DNA of 64,000 nt from Oricola thermophila. GTDB taxonomy: Bacteria; Pseudomonadota; Alphaproteobacteria; Rhizobiales; Rhizobiaceae. Position 1 is the stretch's first letter, and every line of letters starts with the position of its first letter. Under the pieces are notes generated by a model. The model saw nothing but the letters and a program-made list of their open reading frames with translations. It made no database searches and was not told the DNA's origin. The translations under genes were made by a program, and so were the position numbers. The stretch covers positions 2,728,001 through 2,792,000 of the forward strand of contig NZ_CP054836.1 of assembly GCF_013358405.1 (NCBI RefSeq). The letters are read 5' to 3'. This document shows positions 35,507-44,709 of the stretch, piece after piece.

Positions 35507-35570
35507 CCTCGTGGTGATTTGGCCGGTCGGCTTGCAGCCACGTAAAACAAGTCGCTAAAAGGCCGTGCGG
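35507..35570 (+). promoter_or_regulatory. SAM-II riboswitch
   Basis: The sequence carries the signature of the SAM-II (metA-type) aptamer: CGTGGTGATTTGGCCG, CTTGCAGCCACG closing helix P1 with CGTGG, then AAAACAAGTCGCTAAA, which forms the pseudoknot. The class binds S-adenosylmethionine and occurs in Alphaproteobacteria before methionine genes. A terminator hairpin lies between it and metZ, which suggests transcriptional shut-off at high SAM. Confidence 0.95.
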
Positions 35571-35589
35571 CACGTCTGGAGGCGTGGAT

Positions 35590-35625
35590 CAACCGGTTTT
35601 GCGGCGACGCAAACCGGTTTTTTTG
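35590..35625 (+). terminator. Riboswitch-linked intrinsic terminator ahead of metZ
   Basis: AACCGGTTTTGCG and CGCAAACCGGTT pair (one bulged T) around a GCGA loop, followed by seven T. It ends 14 bp before the metZ ATG, so it must be conditional. Confidence 0.9.
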
Positions 35626-35638
35626 TTGGAGACGCGCA

Positions 35639-36829
35639 ATGGCTTCTGACTGGTCAAAACTATCCGCCGCCACCAAGATGGTCCACGGCGGCACGCTGCG
35701 TTCGCAGTTCGGAGAGACGTCCGAAGCCATGTATCTGACGCAGGGCTTCGTCTATGACACCGCAGAGGCAGCGGAGGCGCGCTTCAACGGCGAGGACGAA
35801 GGTTTCATCTATTCGCGCTACGCGAATCCCACCAACGAGATGTTCGAACAGCGGATGTGCCTGCTGGAAGGAGCCGAAGCGGCCCGTTCGACCGCTTCCG
35901 GCATGGCCGCCGTCGCAGCCGCCATCCTCTGCCAGGTCCGCGCGGGCGACCATGTGCTGGCGGCACGTGCACTGTTCGGATCCTGCCGCTGGATCATCGA
36001 GACGCTGCTGCCGCGTAACGGCGTGGAAACGACGCTCATCGACGGCACCGATCCGACCGCATGGGAACGGGAAATCAGGAAGAACACCAAGGTGCTGTTC
36101 TTCGAGACGCCCACAAATCCGACGCTGGAGGTTGTCGATATCCGGCATGTCGTCGAGGTCGCCCGGTCGGTCGGCGCCAAGGTGGTGGTGGACAACGTCT
36201 TCGCGACTCCGCTTCTGCAGAAGCCCCTGGAACTCGGCGCCGACATCGTCGTCTATTCGACGACGAAACATATCGACGGACAGGGACGTTGCCTTGGCGG
36301 GATCATCCTGGGCAGCGAAGAATGGATCGGCGAGACGCTGCACGACTACCATCGCCACACCGGCCCCTCGATGAGCCCGTTCAACGCCTGGGTCATGCTG
36401 AAGGGCCTGGAAACACTGCCGCTTCGGGTAAGGGCGCAGACCGAGGCAGCCGGGCGGATCGCCGATTTCCTGGCCTCTCGTCCGGAGGTGAAAAAGGTGA
36501 TCTATCCCGGACGCGCGGACCATCCGCAGGCCGGCATAATCTCGAAACAGATGAAGGGCGGCTCGACGCTGATCTGTTTCGAACTGAAAGGCGGCAAGAA
36601 GGAAGCCTTCGCCTTCGAGAACGGTCTCGACGTGGTGAAGATTTCCAACAACCTGGGCGACGCCAAGAGCCTGGTCACCCATCCGGCCACGACGACACAC
36701 AAGAACCTTGCGGCGGAAGCGCGCGCCGAGCTGGGCATCTCGGACGGGATGCTGCGCCTGTCCGTCGGTCTCGAGGATTGCGACGACCTGCTCAACGATA
36801 TCGGGAACGCACTGGCAAAGGCAGGCTGA
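35639..36829 (+). CDS. metZ: O-succinylhomoserine sulfhydrylase
   Basis: A 396-residue Cys/Met-metabolism PLP enzyme. PLP lysine is in VYSTTKHIDGQGRCLGG, and other family landmarks are YSRYANPTNEMFEQRMC and SGMAAVAAAIL. MetZ makes homocysteine directly from O-succinylhomoserine and sulfide, the main route in rhizobia; a cystathionine gamma-synthase reading is less likely given the IDGQGRCLGG segment and the SAM-II control. Its stop directly abuts that of the M20 gene on the other strand. Confidence 0.93.
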   Translation: MASDWSKLSAATKMVHGGTLRSQFGETSEAMYLTQGFVYDTAEAAEARFNGEDEGFIYSRYANPTNEMFEQRMCLLEGAEAARSTASGMAAVAAAILCQVRAGDHVLAARALFGSCRWIIETLLPRNGVETTLIDGTDPTAWEREIRKNTKVLFFETPTNPTLEVVDIRHVVEVARSVGAKVVVDNVFATPLLQKPLELGADIVVYSTTKHIDGQGRCLGGIILGSEEWIGETLHDYHRHTGPSMSPFNAWVMLKGLETLPLRVRAQTEAAGRIADFLASRPEVKKVIYPGRADHPQAGIISKQMKGGSTLICFELKGGKKEAFAFENGLDVVKISNNLGDAKSLVTHPATTTHKNLAAEARAELGISDGMLRLSVGLEDCDDLLNDIGNALAKAG

Positions 36830-37978
36830 TCAACCGCACCGGCCCCGGGCAACCCGCTCGAAAACCGCCAGCGCCACGGGAATGATTTCGTCCGGAAAGT
36901 CGTAGTCCGGATTGTGCAATTGCGGGTGATCCTCGCCCGCGCCCAGAACGAAGAAGGCAGACGGGCAGACGCTGCCAAACAGGCCGAAATCCTCCGACCA
37001 GCGGAACGGACCGTCGAGTTCGACACAAGGCGTGCCCGTCTCGGTCACGGCCTCGCGAAGAATATCCGTCGCATCGTCGTCATTGAAGCATGCTGCAAAG
37101 CGTTCCGCGGTGGAAATGTCGATCCCGAGCCCGGCAGCTGCTGCAGCGCGAGCGGCCATGTCGCGCGCCGCAGCCATGAGCCGTTCCTGCACCTCGTCGG
37201 TCCGCGCCCGGATCGTCGCCATGATCCAGGACTCGCCCGGCGCGATACCGAATGCGGATTCACCGAGCCGCATGTGCGAAAGCGTGACAAGGCCGTCTTC
37301 CGGCGTAAGTCCCAGTTCGGAGGGCAGTTTCGGCAGGCGCGCGGCGAGGTCGATTGTCGCCGCAGCCGGGCTGATCCCGTCTTCCGGATGCGCGGCATGC
37401 GATGTCCTGCCGGCCAGGTGGATCTCCATGCCCTCGGAAGCGAAGCAGAACGATCCGGCACGAAGGCCCACATGCCCGGCAGACATGCCCGGCAGGTTGT
37501 GCAAGCCAAAGGCGAAATCCGGACGGATGGACGCGAAGCGCGGATCGGCAATCACGCCGCGTGCGCCCTCGCCGGTCTCCTCAGCCGGCTGATACAGTAG
37601 GATGATGCGTCCCCTCGCGGGACGCTTCTGCTGCAGCCGCCGGGCGAGTCCGCACATGATCGCCATGTGGCCGTCATGGCCGCACATATGACCCTTTCCG
37701 GGAATTGCCGACCGCCATTCCGGCGTCCCGGTCTCGTGAATCGGCAAGGCGTCGAGCTCGCAGCGGAACAGGACCGTCGGCCCCGGTTCGCCGCTATCGA
37801 ATATGCCAGCCACGCCATGACCGCCCATCCCGACGATCACTTCGTCGGCCGCGCAATCGCGAAGCCAATTGGCCATGCGCGTCGCCGTCTCCACCTCCTC
37901 GCCCGACAGTTCCGGCATTCGGTGAAGATCGCGGCGAAGAGACGTCAATTCCGCGTTCAGATCGTAGTTCCGGCGCAT
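36830..37978 (-). CDS. M20 family metal-dependent amidohydrolase (hippurate/N-acyl-amino-acid hydrolase-like)
   Basis: A 382-residue M20D-type peptidase/amidohydrolase. Metal-binding and catalytic residues are visible in GHMCGHDGHMAIMCG (Cys, His, Asp), QPAEETGEGARGV (catalytic Glu pair) and FGLHNLPG, with a C-terminal His region near GAGEDHPQLHN. It probably removes acyl or aryl groups from amino acids; the substrate is not known. ATG 37978 follows TAGGGGC, better than an upstream ATG (37999). It starts 5 bp after the stop of the phosphatidyltransferase gene, forming an operon. Confidence 0.87.
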   Translation of the reverse strand: MRRNYDLNAELTSLRRDLHRMPELSGEEVETATRMANWLRDCAADEVIVGMGGHGVAGIFDSGEPGPTVLFRCELDALPIHETGTPEWRSAIPGKGHMCGHDGHMAIMCGLARRLQQKRPARGRIILLYQPAEETGEGARGVIADPRFASIRPDFAFGLHNLPGMSAGHVGLRAGSFCFASEGMEIHLAGRTSHAAHPEDGISPAAATIDLAARLPKLPSELGLTPEDGLVTLSHMRLGESAFGIAPGESWIMATIRARTDEVQERLMAAARDMAARAAAAAGLGIDISTAERFAACFNDDDATDILREAVTETGTPCVELDGPFRWSEDFGLFGSVCPSAFFVLGAGEDHPQLHNPDYDFPDEIIPVALAVFERVARGRCG

Positions 37979-37982
37979 GCCC

Positions 37983-38600
37983 CTAGCCCGCTCGCCCATC
38001 CAGTACGCGCCTAGTCATAACGATGCGCGAAAGAGTCGTGTAGAGGCAAATCGCAGCGAAGCCCCAAGCCAGCCAGGGGAACCACGCAGGAAACAGGCAG
38101 GCGAGAAAGAAGACGGCAATCGTTTCCGTCGCCTCTGCGAGACCGGTTGTGAAGAAAATGGATTTCTCGCCCCGCTGGTCGGTCGTGAGGCCATGTTTCT
38201 CGGCCATGATGGCAAAGGCGAGGAAGCTCGCACCATTGATGTAGAAGGAAAGCACCAGAATTGCGGCGGGCACCGCGTTCGCTGCGGGATCGGCAAACGC
38301 GAAGCCGACCGGAATGGCGCCATAGACGCCGAAATCCAGAACTATGTCGAGAAAGCCGCCGAAATCCGTCTTTCCGTTGACACGGGCGACCGCGCCGTCG
38401 AGGCCGTCGCACAGCCGGCTCGCCAGCAAAACGATCATGCCCGCGACATAGGCCTCGAACGCGATCAGCCCGGCCGATGCGAGACCGAGAAGGAATGCGG
38501 TGACGGTCACCGTGTTTGCGGACAGGCCGGTGCGGGCGATGCCGCGCCCCATCGCGTCAATCGCCGGCTGAATTCTTTCACGTACCGCACCGTCCAGCAT
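37983..38600 (-). CDS. CDP-alcohol phosphatidyltransferase family membrane protein
   Basis: A 205-residue membrane enzyme with the complete CDP-alcohol phosphotransferase motif, DG-x2-AR-x8-G-x3-D-x3-D, visible as LCDGLDGAVARVNGKTDFGG followed by FLDIVLD. Five to six hydrophobic segments are present. Members transfer a phosphatidyl or phospho-alcohol group in phospholipid or inositol-phosphate synthesis; this one is not PgsA or PssA by its context and its substrate is unknown. It precedes the M20 gene by 5 bp. Confidence 0.85.
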   Translation of the reverse strand: MLDGAVRERIQPAIDAMGRGIARTGLSANTVTVTAFLLGLASAGLIAFEAYVAGMIVLLASRLCDGLDGAVARVNGKTDFGGFLDIVLDFGVYGAIPVGFAFADPAANAVPAAILVLSFYINGASFLAFAIMAEKHGLTTDQRGEKSIFFTTGLAEATETIAVFFLACLFPAWFPWLAWGFAAICLYTTLSRIVMTRRVLDGRAG

Positions 38601-38692
38601 GCCAGTTACCTTACCGCAAACGGGGGAAGCATTAGGCCTTCAGGGACAATCTGTCATGTCGCAATCGTTCATATCAGTTCACGGAGGCGTGT

Positions 38693-39139
38693 ATGCAGCA
38701 ACGGCGTGCCTTCCAACCATGCCGCCTTTCGGCTAAATCTCGCGACATGTATCGCGAAACGACCGACGGAATCGAGATCATCGTCGAGCCGCAGTATCTC
38801 GACGACCAGTCGGACCCCGAGGCACATCGCTTCCTGTGGGCCTACACGGTGGTCATCGCCAACGGCTCCGACCACACCGTCCAGTTGGAGACGCGCTACT
38901 GGCGCGTCACGAACGGGCTGGGACAGGTCGAGGAAGTCGAGGGACCGGGCGTGGTCGGAGAGCAACCAATCCTGGCGCCGGGCGACAGCTACCAGTACAC
39001 TTCCGGCTGTCCGCTCAACACGCCGTCCGGCACGATGGTCGGACACTACGTCATGCGCCGCGAAGATGGCAGCCGGTTCCGGGTACGCATTCCCGCCTTC
39101 TCGCTCGACCGGCCCGATACGCAACGGACCCTGAATTGA
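38693..39139 (+). CDS. apaG: ApaG (Co2+/Mg2+ efflux-associated, DUF525)
   Basis: A DUF525 immunoglobulin-fold protein: [60 protein letters not shown] and the terminal IPAFSLDRP are the family landmarks. Its biochemical role is unsettled (nucleotide or metal-linked). I use ATG 38693 because of an excellent GGAGG five bases upstream, giving 148 residues; the family usually starts at MYRETTDG (38747, 130 residues), so that start is a real alternative. The stop overlaps the TTG start of trkH. Confidence 0.9.
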   Translation: MQQRRAFQPCRLSAKSRDMYRETTDGIEIIVEPQYLDDQSDPEAHRFLWAYTVVIANGSDHTVQLETRYWRVTNGLGQVEEVEGPGVVGEQPILAPGDSYQYTSGCPLNTPSGTMVGHYVMRREDGSRFRVRIPAFSLDRPDTQRTLN

Positions 39140-40599
39140 ACGCGGTACTCGACCTCCGACCGGTGATACTCGTCACCGGCATCCTGCTGACCACGCTCGG
39201 GGCCGCAATGCTCATCCCGGCGCTTGTCGATGCCGTGGCCGGCAACCCCGACTGGCAGGTGTTCGCCGGTTCGTCGGCGGCCACCACCTTGGTCGGCGTG
39301 ACCTTCTACACGGCAACGCGCGGGATGTCCCGAAGCCTTTCGACGCGGCAGGCGATGCTCATGACGGTGGTCGTCTGGCTTGCGCTGGTCACCGCGGGCG
39401 CGCTGCCCTTTCGATGGTCGGGAATCACGCCGAGCTTCACCGACGCGTTCTTCGAGGCCATGTCGGGCCTGACAACCACCGGCGCCACAGTCATCACCGG
39501 CCTCGACCACGCACCACCGGGCATCCTGCTGTGGCGCGGCATGCTGCAATGGCTCGGCGGCCTCGGCATCATCGTCATGGCAGTCGCGGTCCTGCCGATG
39601 CTGCAGATCGGCGGCATGCAGGTATTCAAGATCGAGGCGTTCGAGACACCGGAGAAAATCCTGCCGCGCGCCACCCAGATTTCCAGCTCTATCACGCTGG
39701 TTTTCGTCGCGTTCACCCTGCTGTGCGCCGTTGCCTACCTGATCGCGGGAATGCGTCCGGACGATGCGCTGATCCACGCCATGACGACAGTGGCAACGGG
39801 CGGGTTCTCTACCCGCGATGCCTCGCTCGGCTTCTACCAGGACCCGGCGATAGAATGGATCGCCATCACGTTCATGATCGCAGGATCCATCCCTTTCCTG
39901 CTTTACGTGCAGGTTCTGCAGGGACGGCCGCTTGCCCTGTGGCGCGACCAGCAGGTGCGCGCGTTCCTTGCCGTGCTCGCGATCCTTGTCGTGCTCGGAT
40001 GGATCGTCGCGGATCATTCCCGGACCGAGTTCGTCCGGGAGTCCGACTCGTTCCGCGCCGCGGTCTTCAACACTGTATCGGTGATGACCGGAACCGGCTA
40101 TGCGTCGGCCGATTACGGTCTCTGGGGAGCCCAATCCATCGCGTTTTTCTTCGTCGTCATGTTCATCGGCGGCTGCGCGGGCTCGACCTCCTGCGGCATC
40201 AAGATCTTCCGTTTCCAGGTGCTGTACCAGGAGGTGCGGGAACGGCTGACCCGCGTGCTATATCCGCACGGCGTCTTTGTGAAGCGTTTCAACGGACGCC
40301 CGCTCGACGACCGCGTACCGTTGGCCGTGACGACCTTCGTCTTTCTCTATCTCGCCGCGTTCGCCGTGCTCTCGATCGCGTTGCAGCTGACCGGCCTCGA
40401 TCTGCTGACGGCGATTTCCGGCGCCGGGTCGGCAATCTCCAATGTAGGGCCGGGACTGGGTCCAACCATCGGGCCGGCCAGTACCTATCAGGATCTGCCC
40501 GACGCCGCGAAGTGGCTCCTGTCCTTCGGAATGCTGCTCGGTCGTCTGGAACTGTTCACCGTACTCGTGCTCTTCCTGCCGCGCTTCTGGCGCAGCTAG
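39136..40599 (+). CDS. trkH: TrkH-family potassium uptake protein
   Basis: A 487-residue potassium translocating subunit with the four pore loops of the Trk/Ktr/HKT family: [38 protein letters not shown] and [13 protein letters not shown], each with the filter glycine. Eight to ten membrane spans are visible. It needs a TrkA-type regulator, which is not in the window. Start is TTG 39136, overlapping the apaG stop as TTGA; an in-frame GTG (39163) lacks a Shine-Dalgarno and would cut the first helix. Confidence 0.9.
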   Translation: MNAVLDLRPVILVTGILLTTLGAAMLIPALVDAVAGNPDWQVFAGSSAATTLVGVTFYTATRGMSRSLSTRQAMLMTVVVWLALVTAGALPFRWSGITPSFTDAFFEAMSGLTTTGATVITGLDHAPPGILLWRGMLQWLGGLGIIVMAVAVLPMLQIGGMQVFKIEAFETPEKILPRATQISSSITLVFVAFTLLCAVAYLIAGMRPDDALIHAMTTVATGGFSTRDASLGFYQDPAIEWIAITFMIAGSIPFLLYVQVLQGRPLALWRDQQVRAFLAVLAILVVLGWIVADHSRTEFVRESDSFRAAVFNTVSVMTGTGYASADYGLWGAQSIAFFFVVMFIGGCAGSTSCGIKIFRFQVLYQEVRERLTRVLYPHGVFVKRFNGRPLDDRVPLAVTTFVFLYLAAFAVLSIALQLTGLDLLTAISGAGSAISNVGPGLGPTIGPASTYQDLPDAAKWLLSFGMLLGRLELFTVLVLFLPRFWRS

Positions 40600-40603
40600 G
40601 CCA

Positions 40604-41602
40604 CTATTCTGTTCCGTCGAATTCCGAAGGGTCGAACGTATAGACCGAGGAACAGTATTCGCACTTGACCGTGATTTTCCCGCCCTCGACCGAGTCCGCG
40701 CGTTCTTCCGCCGACATCGCCCCGAGCATGTCTGTAACGCGCTCGCGAGAACAGGTGCAGCGGTTGACCACCGGCGCCGGGTCGCTGGCCGTCACGCCGC
40801 GTTCATGGAAGAGGCGGTAGAGCAACGTATGGACGCCAACCCCCTCGTCGACGAGTTCGTCGTCGGCCACGGTATCGAGCAGAGCCTTGACCTCGCGCCA
40901 GGCATCGTCATCCTCCACCGCGTGAAGTTCGGTACCCTCCGGCGCCTCCCCGGGATGCAGGTCGGCCATCCTTGCGCGCTCCGGTGAATCCGGCAGGAAC
41001 TGGACGAGGATGCCGCCAGCGCGCCAATGCGTTCGGCTACGGCCGTCCTCGCCGCGCAGGGTCAGACGGCCGACGGCGAGCCGAAGCTCCGTCGGGATCT
41101 GTTCCGACTGGCGAAAATAGCTGCGCGCGACTTCCTCGAGCGAAGATCCGTCGAGCGCCACGATACCCTGGTAGCGGTTCATGTAGGTGCCCTGATCGAC
41201 GGTCAGCGCCAGCACGCCCTTGCCGAGCAACGCTTCAGGATCAGCCTTGCCGCTTTCAACGGCAGCATTCACGGCATCGTCATCCCAGCGCGCATAGGCC
41301 CGCACCCCGTCAGGCGTAGCAAATTCGACGACCAGCAGCGAAACCGGCCCCTCGGTCTGGCTCTGAACGATGAACTTGCCCTGGAACTTGAGCGAGGTGC
41401 CCAACAACACGGTCAGCACGATCATCTCGCCAAGCAGCCGCGCCACCGGCTCGGGATAGTCGTGGCGATCAAGGATGGCATCGAGCATCGGGCCGACAAG
41501 TACCGCGCGGCCGCGCGCATCCAGCGCATCGACCCGGAAGGGCACGACCGCGTCGAGCGGATCGGGTATCGGCGAAGCGACGGGGGCGGATCCTTCGGTC
41601 AC
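40604..41602 (-). CDS. hslO: Redox-regulated chaperone Hsp33
   Basis: A 332-residue Hsp33. The C-terminal redox zinc switch is complete: [10 protein letters not shown] (CxC) and [10 protein letters not shown] (CxxC). On oxidation these cysteines release zinc and the protein becomes a holdase chaperone in the cytoplasm. The start is GTG 41602, overlapping the argF stop in GTGA and preceded by GGGGA; this argF-hslO order is common in rhizobia. It converges with trkH. Confidence 0.93.
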   Translation of the reverse strand: MTEGSAPVASPIPDPLDAVVPFRVDALDARGRAVLVGPMLDAILDRHDYPEPVARLLGEMIVLTVLLGTSLKFQGKFIVQSQTEGPVSLLVVEFATPDGVRAYARWDDDAVNAAVESGKADPEALLGKGVLALTVDQGTYMNRYQGIVALDGSSLEEVARSYFRQSEQIPTELRLAVGRLTLRGEDGRSRTHWRAGGILVQFLPDSPERARMADLHPGEAPEGTELHAVEDDDAWREVKALLDTVADDELVDEGVGVHTLLYRLFHERGVTASDPAPVVNRCTCSRERVTDMLGAMSAEERADSVEGGKITVKCEYCSSVYTFDPSEFDGTE

Positions 41603-42525
41603 GGTCGATCGTTCCCCACGCCGAGGCACCAGGCGATGATCGCCTTCTGCGCGTGCAGGCGGTTCTCAGCCTCGTCGAACACGATCGACTGCGGGCCGTC
41701 GATGACGCCATCGGTAACCTCCTCGCCGCGATGCGCGGGCAGGCAGTGCATGAATACCGCGTCCTCCCTGGCCCGGCTCATCAACCGCTCGTTGACCTGA
41801 TAGGGCATGTAGATGTTGTGGCCGCGCGCCTTCTCCTCCTGCCCCATAGACACCCAGGTATCGGTAACGACCGCATCGGCGCCAGTAACGGCGGCATCAG
41901 GATCGTGCGTAATCGTCACGCTTCCACCGTGCTCACGTGCCCAGTCGACATAGCGCTGTTGCGGCTCGCTTCCTTCCGGCACGGCCACGGACAAGTCATA
42001 GCCGAACTTCGGCGCCGCCTCGATGAAGGAATGCAGCACGTTGTTGCCGTCACCCGACCAGGCAATGCGCTTGCCAGCGATCGGCCCGCGATGCTCCTCG
42101 AAGGTCATCACGTCGGCCATGATCTGGCAGGGATGCGTGTCGTCAGTGAGCGCATTGATGACCGGCACCGTCGCAGCTTCCGCCAGCTCCAGCATGCGCT
42201 CGTGCTCCCTGGTCCGGATCATGATGATGTCGACATAGCGCGACAGAACGCGAGCCGTATCGGCGATGGTCTCGTCGCGACCGAGCTGCATTTCGGTGCC
42301 GGTCAGCATGATCGTCTCGCCACCGAGCTGACGCATGCCGACATCGAACGAAACGCGCGTTCGCGTCGATGGCTTTTCGAAGATCATCGCCAGCACCTTG
42401 CCTTCCAGCGGCTTGTCCGCGGTACCGGCTTTCTGGGCCGCCTTACGCAGCTTGGCTGCTTCGAGAATGGCCCGCAGGTCGCCTGCCGGCACGTCGGCTA
42501 TGTCGAGAAAGTGGCGAACACTCAT
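41599..42525 (-). CDS. argF: Ornithine carbamoyltransferase
   Basis: A 308-residue OTCase. The carbamoyl-phosphate site [12 protein letters not shown], the HPCQIMADV motif and the ornithine-binding [10 protein letters not shown] are all present. It makes citrulline from ornithine and carbamoyl phosphate in arginine synthesis. It is the second gene of argD-argF-hslO, 24 bp after argD. Confidence 0.95.
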   Translation of the reverse strand: MSVRHFLDIADVPAGDLRAILEAAKLRKAAQKAGTADKPLEGKVLAMIFEKPSTRTRVSFDVGMRQLGGETIMLTGTEMQLGRDETIADTARVLSRYVDIIMIRTREHERMLELAEAATVPVINALTDDTHPCQIMADVMTFEEHRGPIAGKRIAWSGDGNNVLHSFIEAAPKFGYDLSVAVPEGSEPQQRYVDWAREHGGSVTITHDPDAAVTGADAVVTDTWVSMGQEEKARGHNIYMPYQVNERLMSRAREDAVFMHCLPAHRGEEVTDGVIDGPQSIVFDEAENRLHAQKAIIAWCLGVGNDRP

Positions 42526-42549
42526 TGCATCAGATCCAGGTCGGTGATT

Positions 42550-43764
42550 TCAAAGTTCTTCATTGTCGGAAGGCTCCTTGCCGCGCCTCGCGGAAACAGC
42601 CGTGGCAGCTGCATCGATGCGTTCGAGGGCAATACTGATATCCTCGTCACTCGCCGTTAGCGGCGGCAGGATGCGCACGACATTTTCCCCTGCCGGCACC
42701 GTCAGCATGTGGTTTGCGTATAGCTCGTTGACAACCTCGCCGTTCGGCACGACGCATTTCAGGCCCAGCATCAGGCCTTCACCGCGCACCTCTGCAAAAA
42801 CGTCGGGATGGCGGTCGACGATCGAGGCCAGACCCTGCTTCAATCGCAACGCCTTGTCCCGCACCGTTTCGAGAAAGCCCTCCTCCAGAACCACATCAAG
42901 CACGGCATTGCCAACGGCCATGGCCAGGGGATTTCCGCCATAGGTGGTGCCGTGAACGCCCGGCACCATGCCCCGCGCGGCCTCCTCGGTGGCAAGGCAG
43001 GCCCCCATCGGGAAACCGCCGCCTATCGCCTTGGCCACCGCCATGATGTCCGGCGTCACGCCCGCCCATTCGTGGGCAAAGAGCTTGCCGGTCCGGCCCA
43101 TGCCACACTGCACCTCGTCGAAAATAAGCAGCAGGCCCTTGTCATCGCAAAGGGCGCGCAGATCGCGCAGGAACTGCAGGGGCACCGGGCGGATACCGCC
43201 CTCGCCCTGGACCGGTTCGATCAGGATGGCGGCCGTTTCCTCCGTTATCGCCGCCTCAAGCGCATCCATGTCGTTGAAGGGAACCTGGTCGAACCCTTCC
43301 ACCTTCGGGCCGAAGCCCTCCAGATATTTCGGCTGACCTCCCGCCGCGATTGTGGCCAGCGTCCGGCCGTGAAAGGCACCCTCGAAGGTAACGATGCGGA
43401 ACCGCTCGGGATGGCCGCCAGCATAATGGTACCTGCGCGCCGTCTTGATCGCGCATTCCAAAGCTTCGGCACCAGAGTTGGTGAAGAATACCTTGTCGGC
43501 AAAGGTCGCATCGACAAGCCTTTGCGCAAGGCGACGCTGTTCGGGCACCTCATAGAGATTGGAAGTATGCCACAACTTTCCGGCCTGCTCGCGCAGCGTC
43601 TCCACAAGATGCGGGTGGGCGTGGCCAAGTGCCGAAACGGCTATACCGCCGCCAAAGTCGAGATATCGCTCACCACGCGTATCGACCAGCCACGACCCCT
43701 CTCCGCGGTCGAATGCGATGTCAGCCCGAGCATAGGTCTCGAAAAGCGGTGATGGTTCGTTCAT
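42550..43764 (-). CDS. argD: Acetylornithine aminotransferase
   Basis: A 404-residue class III PLP aminotransferase. The PLP lysine is in [18 protein letters not shown], the cofactor Asp in [15 protein letters not shown] and the phosphate-binding turn in [14 protein letters not shown]. Its place before argF identifies it as N-acetylornithine aminotransferase of arginine synthesis (possibly also succinyl-diaminopimelate). A terminator-like hairpin lies 28 bp before its ATG, so its leader may be attenuated. Confidence 0.93.
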   Translation of the reverse strand: MNEPSPLFETYARADIAFDRGEGSWLVDTRGERYLDFGGGIAVSALGHAHPHLVETLREQAGKLWHTSNLYEVPEQRRLAQRLVDATFADKVFFTNSGAEALECAIKTARRYHYAGGHPERFRIVTFEGAFHGRTLATIAAGGQPKYLEGFGPKVEGFDQVPFNDMDALEAAITEETAAILIEPVQGEGGIRPVPLQFLRDLRALCDDKGLLLIFDEVQCGMGRTGKLFAHEWAGVTPDIMAVAKAIGGGFPMGACLATEEAARGMVPGVHGTTYGGNPLAMAVGNAVLDVVLEEGFLETVRDKALRLKQGLASIVDRHPDVFAEVRGEGLMLGLKCVVPNGEVVNELYANHMLTVPAGENVVRILPPLTASDEDISIALERIDAAATAVSARRGKEPSDNEEL

Positions 43765-43791
43765 CGCGGCGTCCTGCCAAGGGATTCAAAT

Positions 43792-43817
43792 GAAAAAAGC
43801 CGCCCGTTCGGCGGCTT
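43792..43817 (-). terminator. Intrinsic-terminator hairpin in the argD leader (attenuator candidate)
   Basis: On the minus strand an 8-bp stem AAGCCGCC / GGCGGCTT (5-base loop) is followed by six T, only 28 bp upstream of the argD start. No gene lies upstream on that strand, so it should act on a transcript that begins in the gcrA-argD gap: either an attenuated argD leader or a separate small RNA. Confidence 0.7.
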
Positions 43818-43925
43818 CCCGTTTTTAGGAGTTGGCCGCTCATCCGTCAATCAAAAGCGCTTCAACGGGTGGTTCGAGACGCCTCCAAGAGGCCGAGGCG
43901 CAAGTTGTTGAAAACCGCAAAAACT

Positions 43926-44076
43926 GATTCGTGTACCGAAGTGGGACTCTTGTCAGCGAGTCAACCGCCATAGTACGTTGCGGACGTGGCGGGACAACCG
44001 CGCAGAGTAAACTCCCAAGTATCGCGTTCAGGTGCCGGTTTTTTTCTTTCGAAAACCGAGCCACGGAGAGGGATTC
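43926..44076 (+). promoter_or_regulatory. gcrA upstream region with four GANTC (CcrM) sites
   Basis: GATTC at 43926, GACTC at 43945, GAGTC at 43958 and GATTC at 44072 fall within 151 bp, several times the random expectation for a 4-base-specific site. CcrM methylates GANTC, and in Alphaproteobacteria such sites tie promoters, including those of cell-cycle regulators, to chromosome replication. The rest of the 338-bp argD-gcrA gap shows no gene. Confidence 0.65.
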
Positions 44077-44103
44077 TGCGCCAAAACCTGGATGGAGAGC
44101 TGA

Positions 44104-44640
44104 GTGAGCTGGACAGACGAACGCGTGGAACTGTTGAAAAAGCTTTGGACGGAAGGGCTGAGCGCGAGCCAGATCGCGGCACAGCTCGGCGGCGTCAGCC
44201 GGAATGCCGTCATCGGCAAGGTCCACCGGCTGAAGCTTTCGGGACGGGCAAAATCCGTCTCCACCGGTGCCCCCAAGGCCAAGCGCAGCGCCGCAACACG
44301 CCCTTCATCGTCGCGCGGCAGCTATAGCCGCGGTGGTGGCGGTGGCGGCGGAAGCACGGTGACAACCGTGACCCGCACGGTCGGCGCCACGGTCATGAAA
44401 ACGGAGGCCGTTGCCCTCGCAGAGACCGACCAGCGCCCGATCGAGGATGTCGTCGTTCCGATTTCTAAGCAACTCAAGCTGGTCGAACTGAACGAAAACA
44501 CCTGCAAGTGGCCGCAGGGAGATCCGCTTTCGGAGGACTTTCATTTCTGCGGACACCAGTCCGAGGAGGACTCCCCGTACTGCAAGTATCACGCGCGGCT
44601 TGCCTTCCAGCCATCGTCGGAGCGCAAGCGTACTCGCTAG
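44104..44640 (+). CDS. gcrA: Cell-cycle regulator GcrA
   Basis: A 178-residue GcrA. The N-terminal domain WTDERVELLKKLWTEGLSASQIAAQLGG...SRNAVIGKVHRL is the diagnostic GcrA DNA-binding segment. A Gly/Ser/Thr linker (SRGGGGGGGS) follows, and the C-terminal sigma70-interacting domain has NTCKWPQGDPLS and CGHQSEEDSPYCKYHARLAF. GcrA binds methylated GANTC promoters together with RNA polymerase. The start is GTG 44104, with GGAGAG upstream. The protein is restricted to Alphaproteobacteria and so is a taxonomic marker here. Confidence 0.96.
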   Translation: MSWTDERVELLKKLWTEGLSASQIAAQLGGVSRNAVIGKVHRLKLSGRAKSVSTGAPKAKRSAATRPSSSRGSYSRGGGGGGGSTVTTVTRTVGATVMKTEAVALAETDQRPIEDVVVPISKQLKLVELNENTCKWPQGDPLSEDFHFCGHQSEEDSPYCKYHARLAFQPSSERKRTR

Positions 44641-44664
44641 ACGAAAGGCAACCGACAATAGACC

Positions 44665-44694
44665 CGGGCGGCATCAGCCGCCCGTTACGTTTTC
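44665..44694 (+). terminator. Terminator after gcrA
   Basis: An 8-bp stem CGGGCGGC / GCCGCCCG with loop ATCA, then TTACGTTTTC. It lies between convergent gcrA and phoB. Confidence 0.7.
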
Positions 44695-44709
44695 ATCCAG
44701 GCATTTTCT

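Noticed and set aside
38650..38680. Possible Pho box (CTGTCATG...) before apaG
   Set aside because: The second CTGTCAT half is missing (CAATCGT), and apaG/trkH are not expected PhoB targets. The same applies to an isolated CTGTCAT near 6176.
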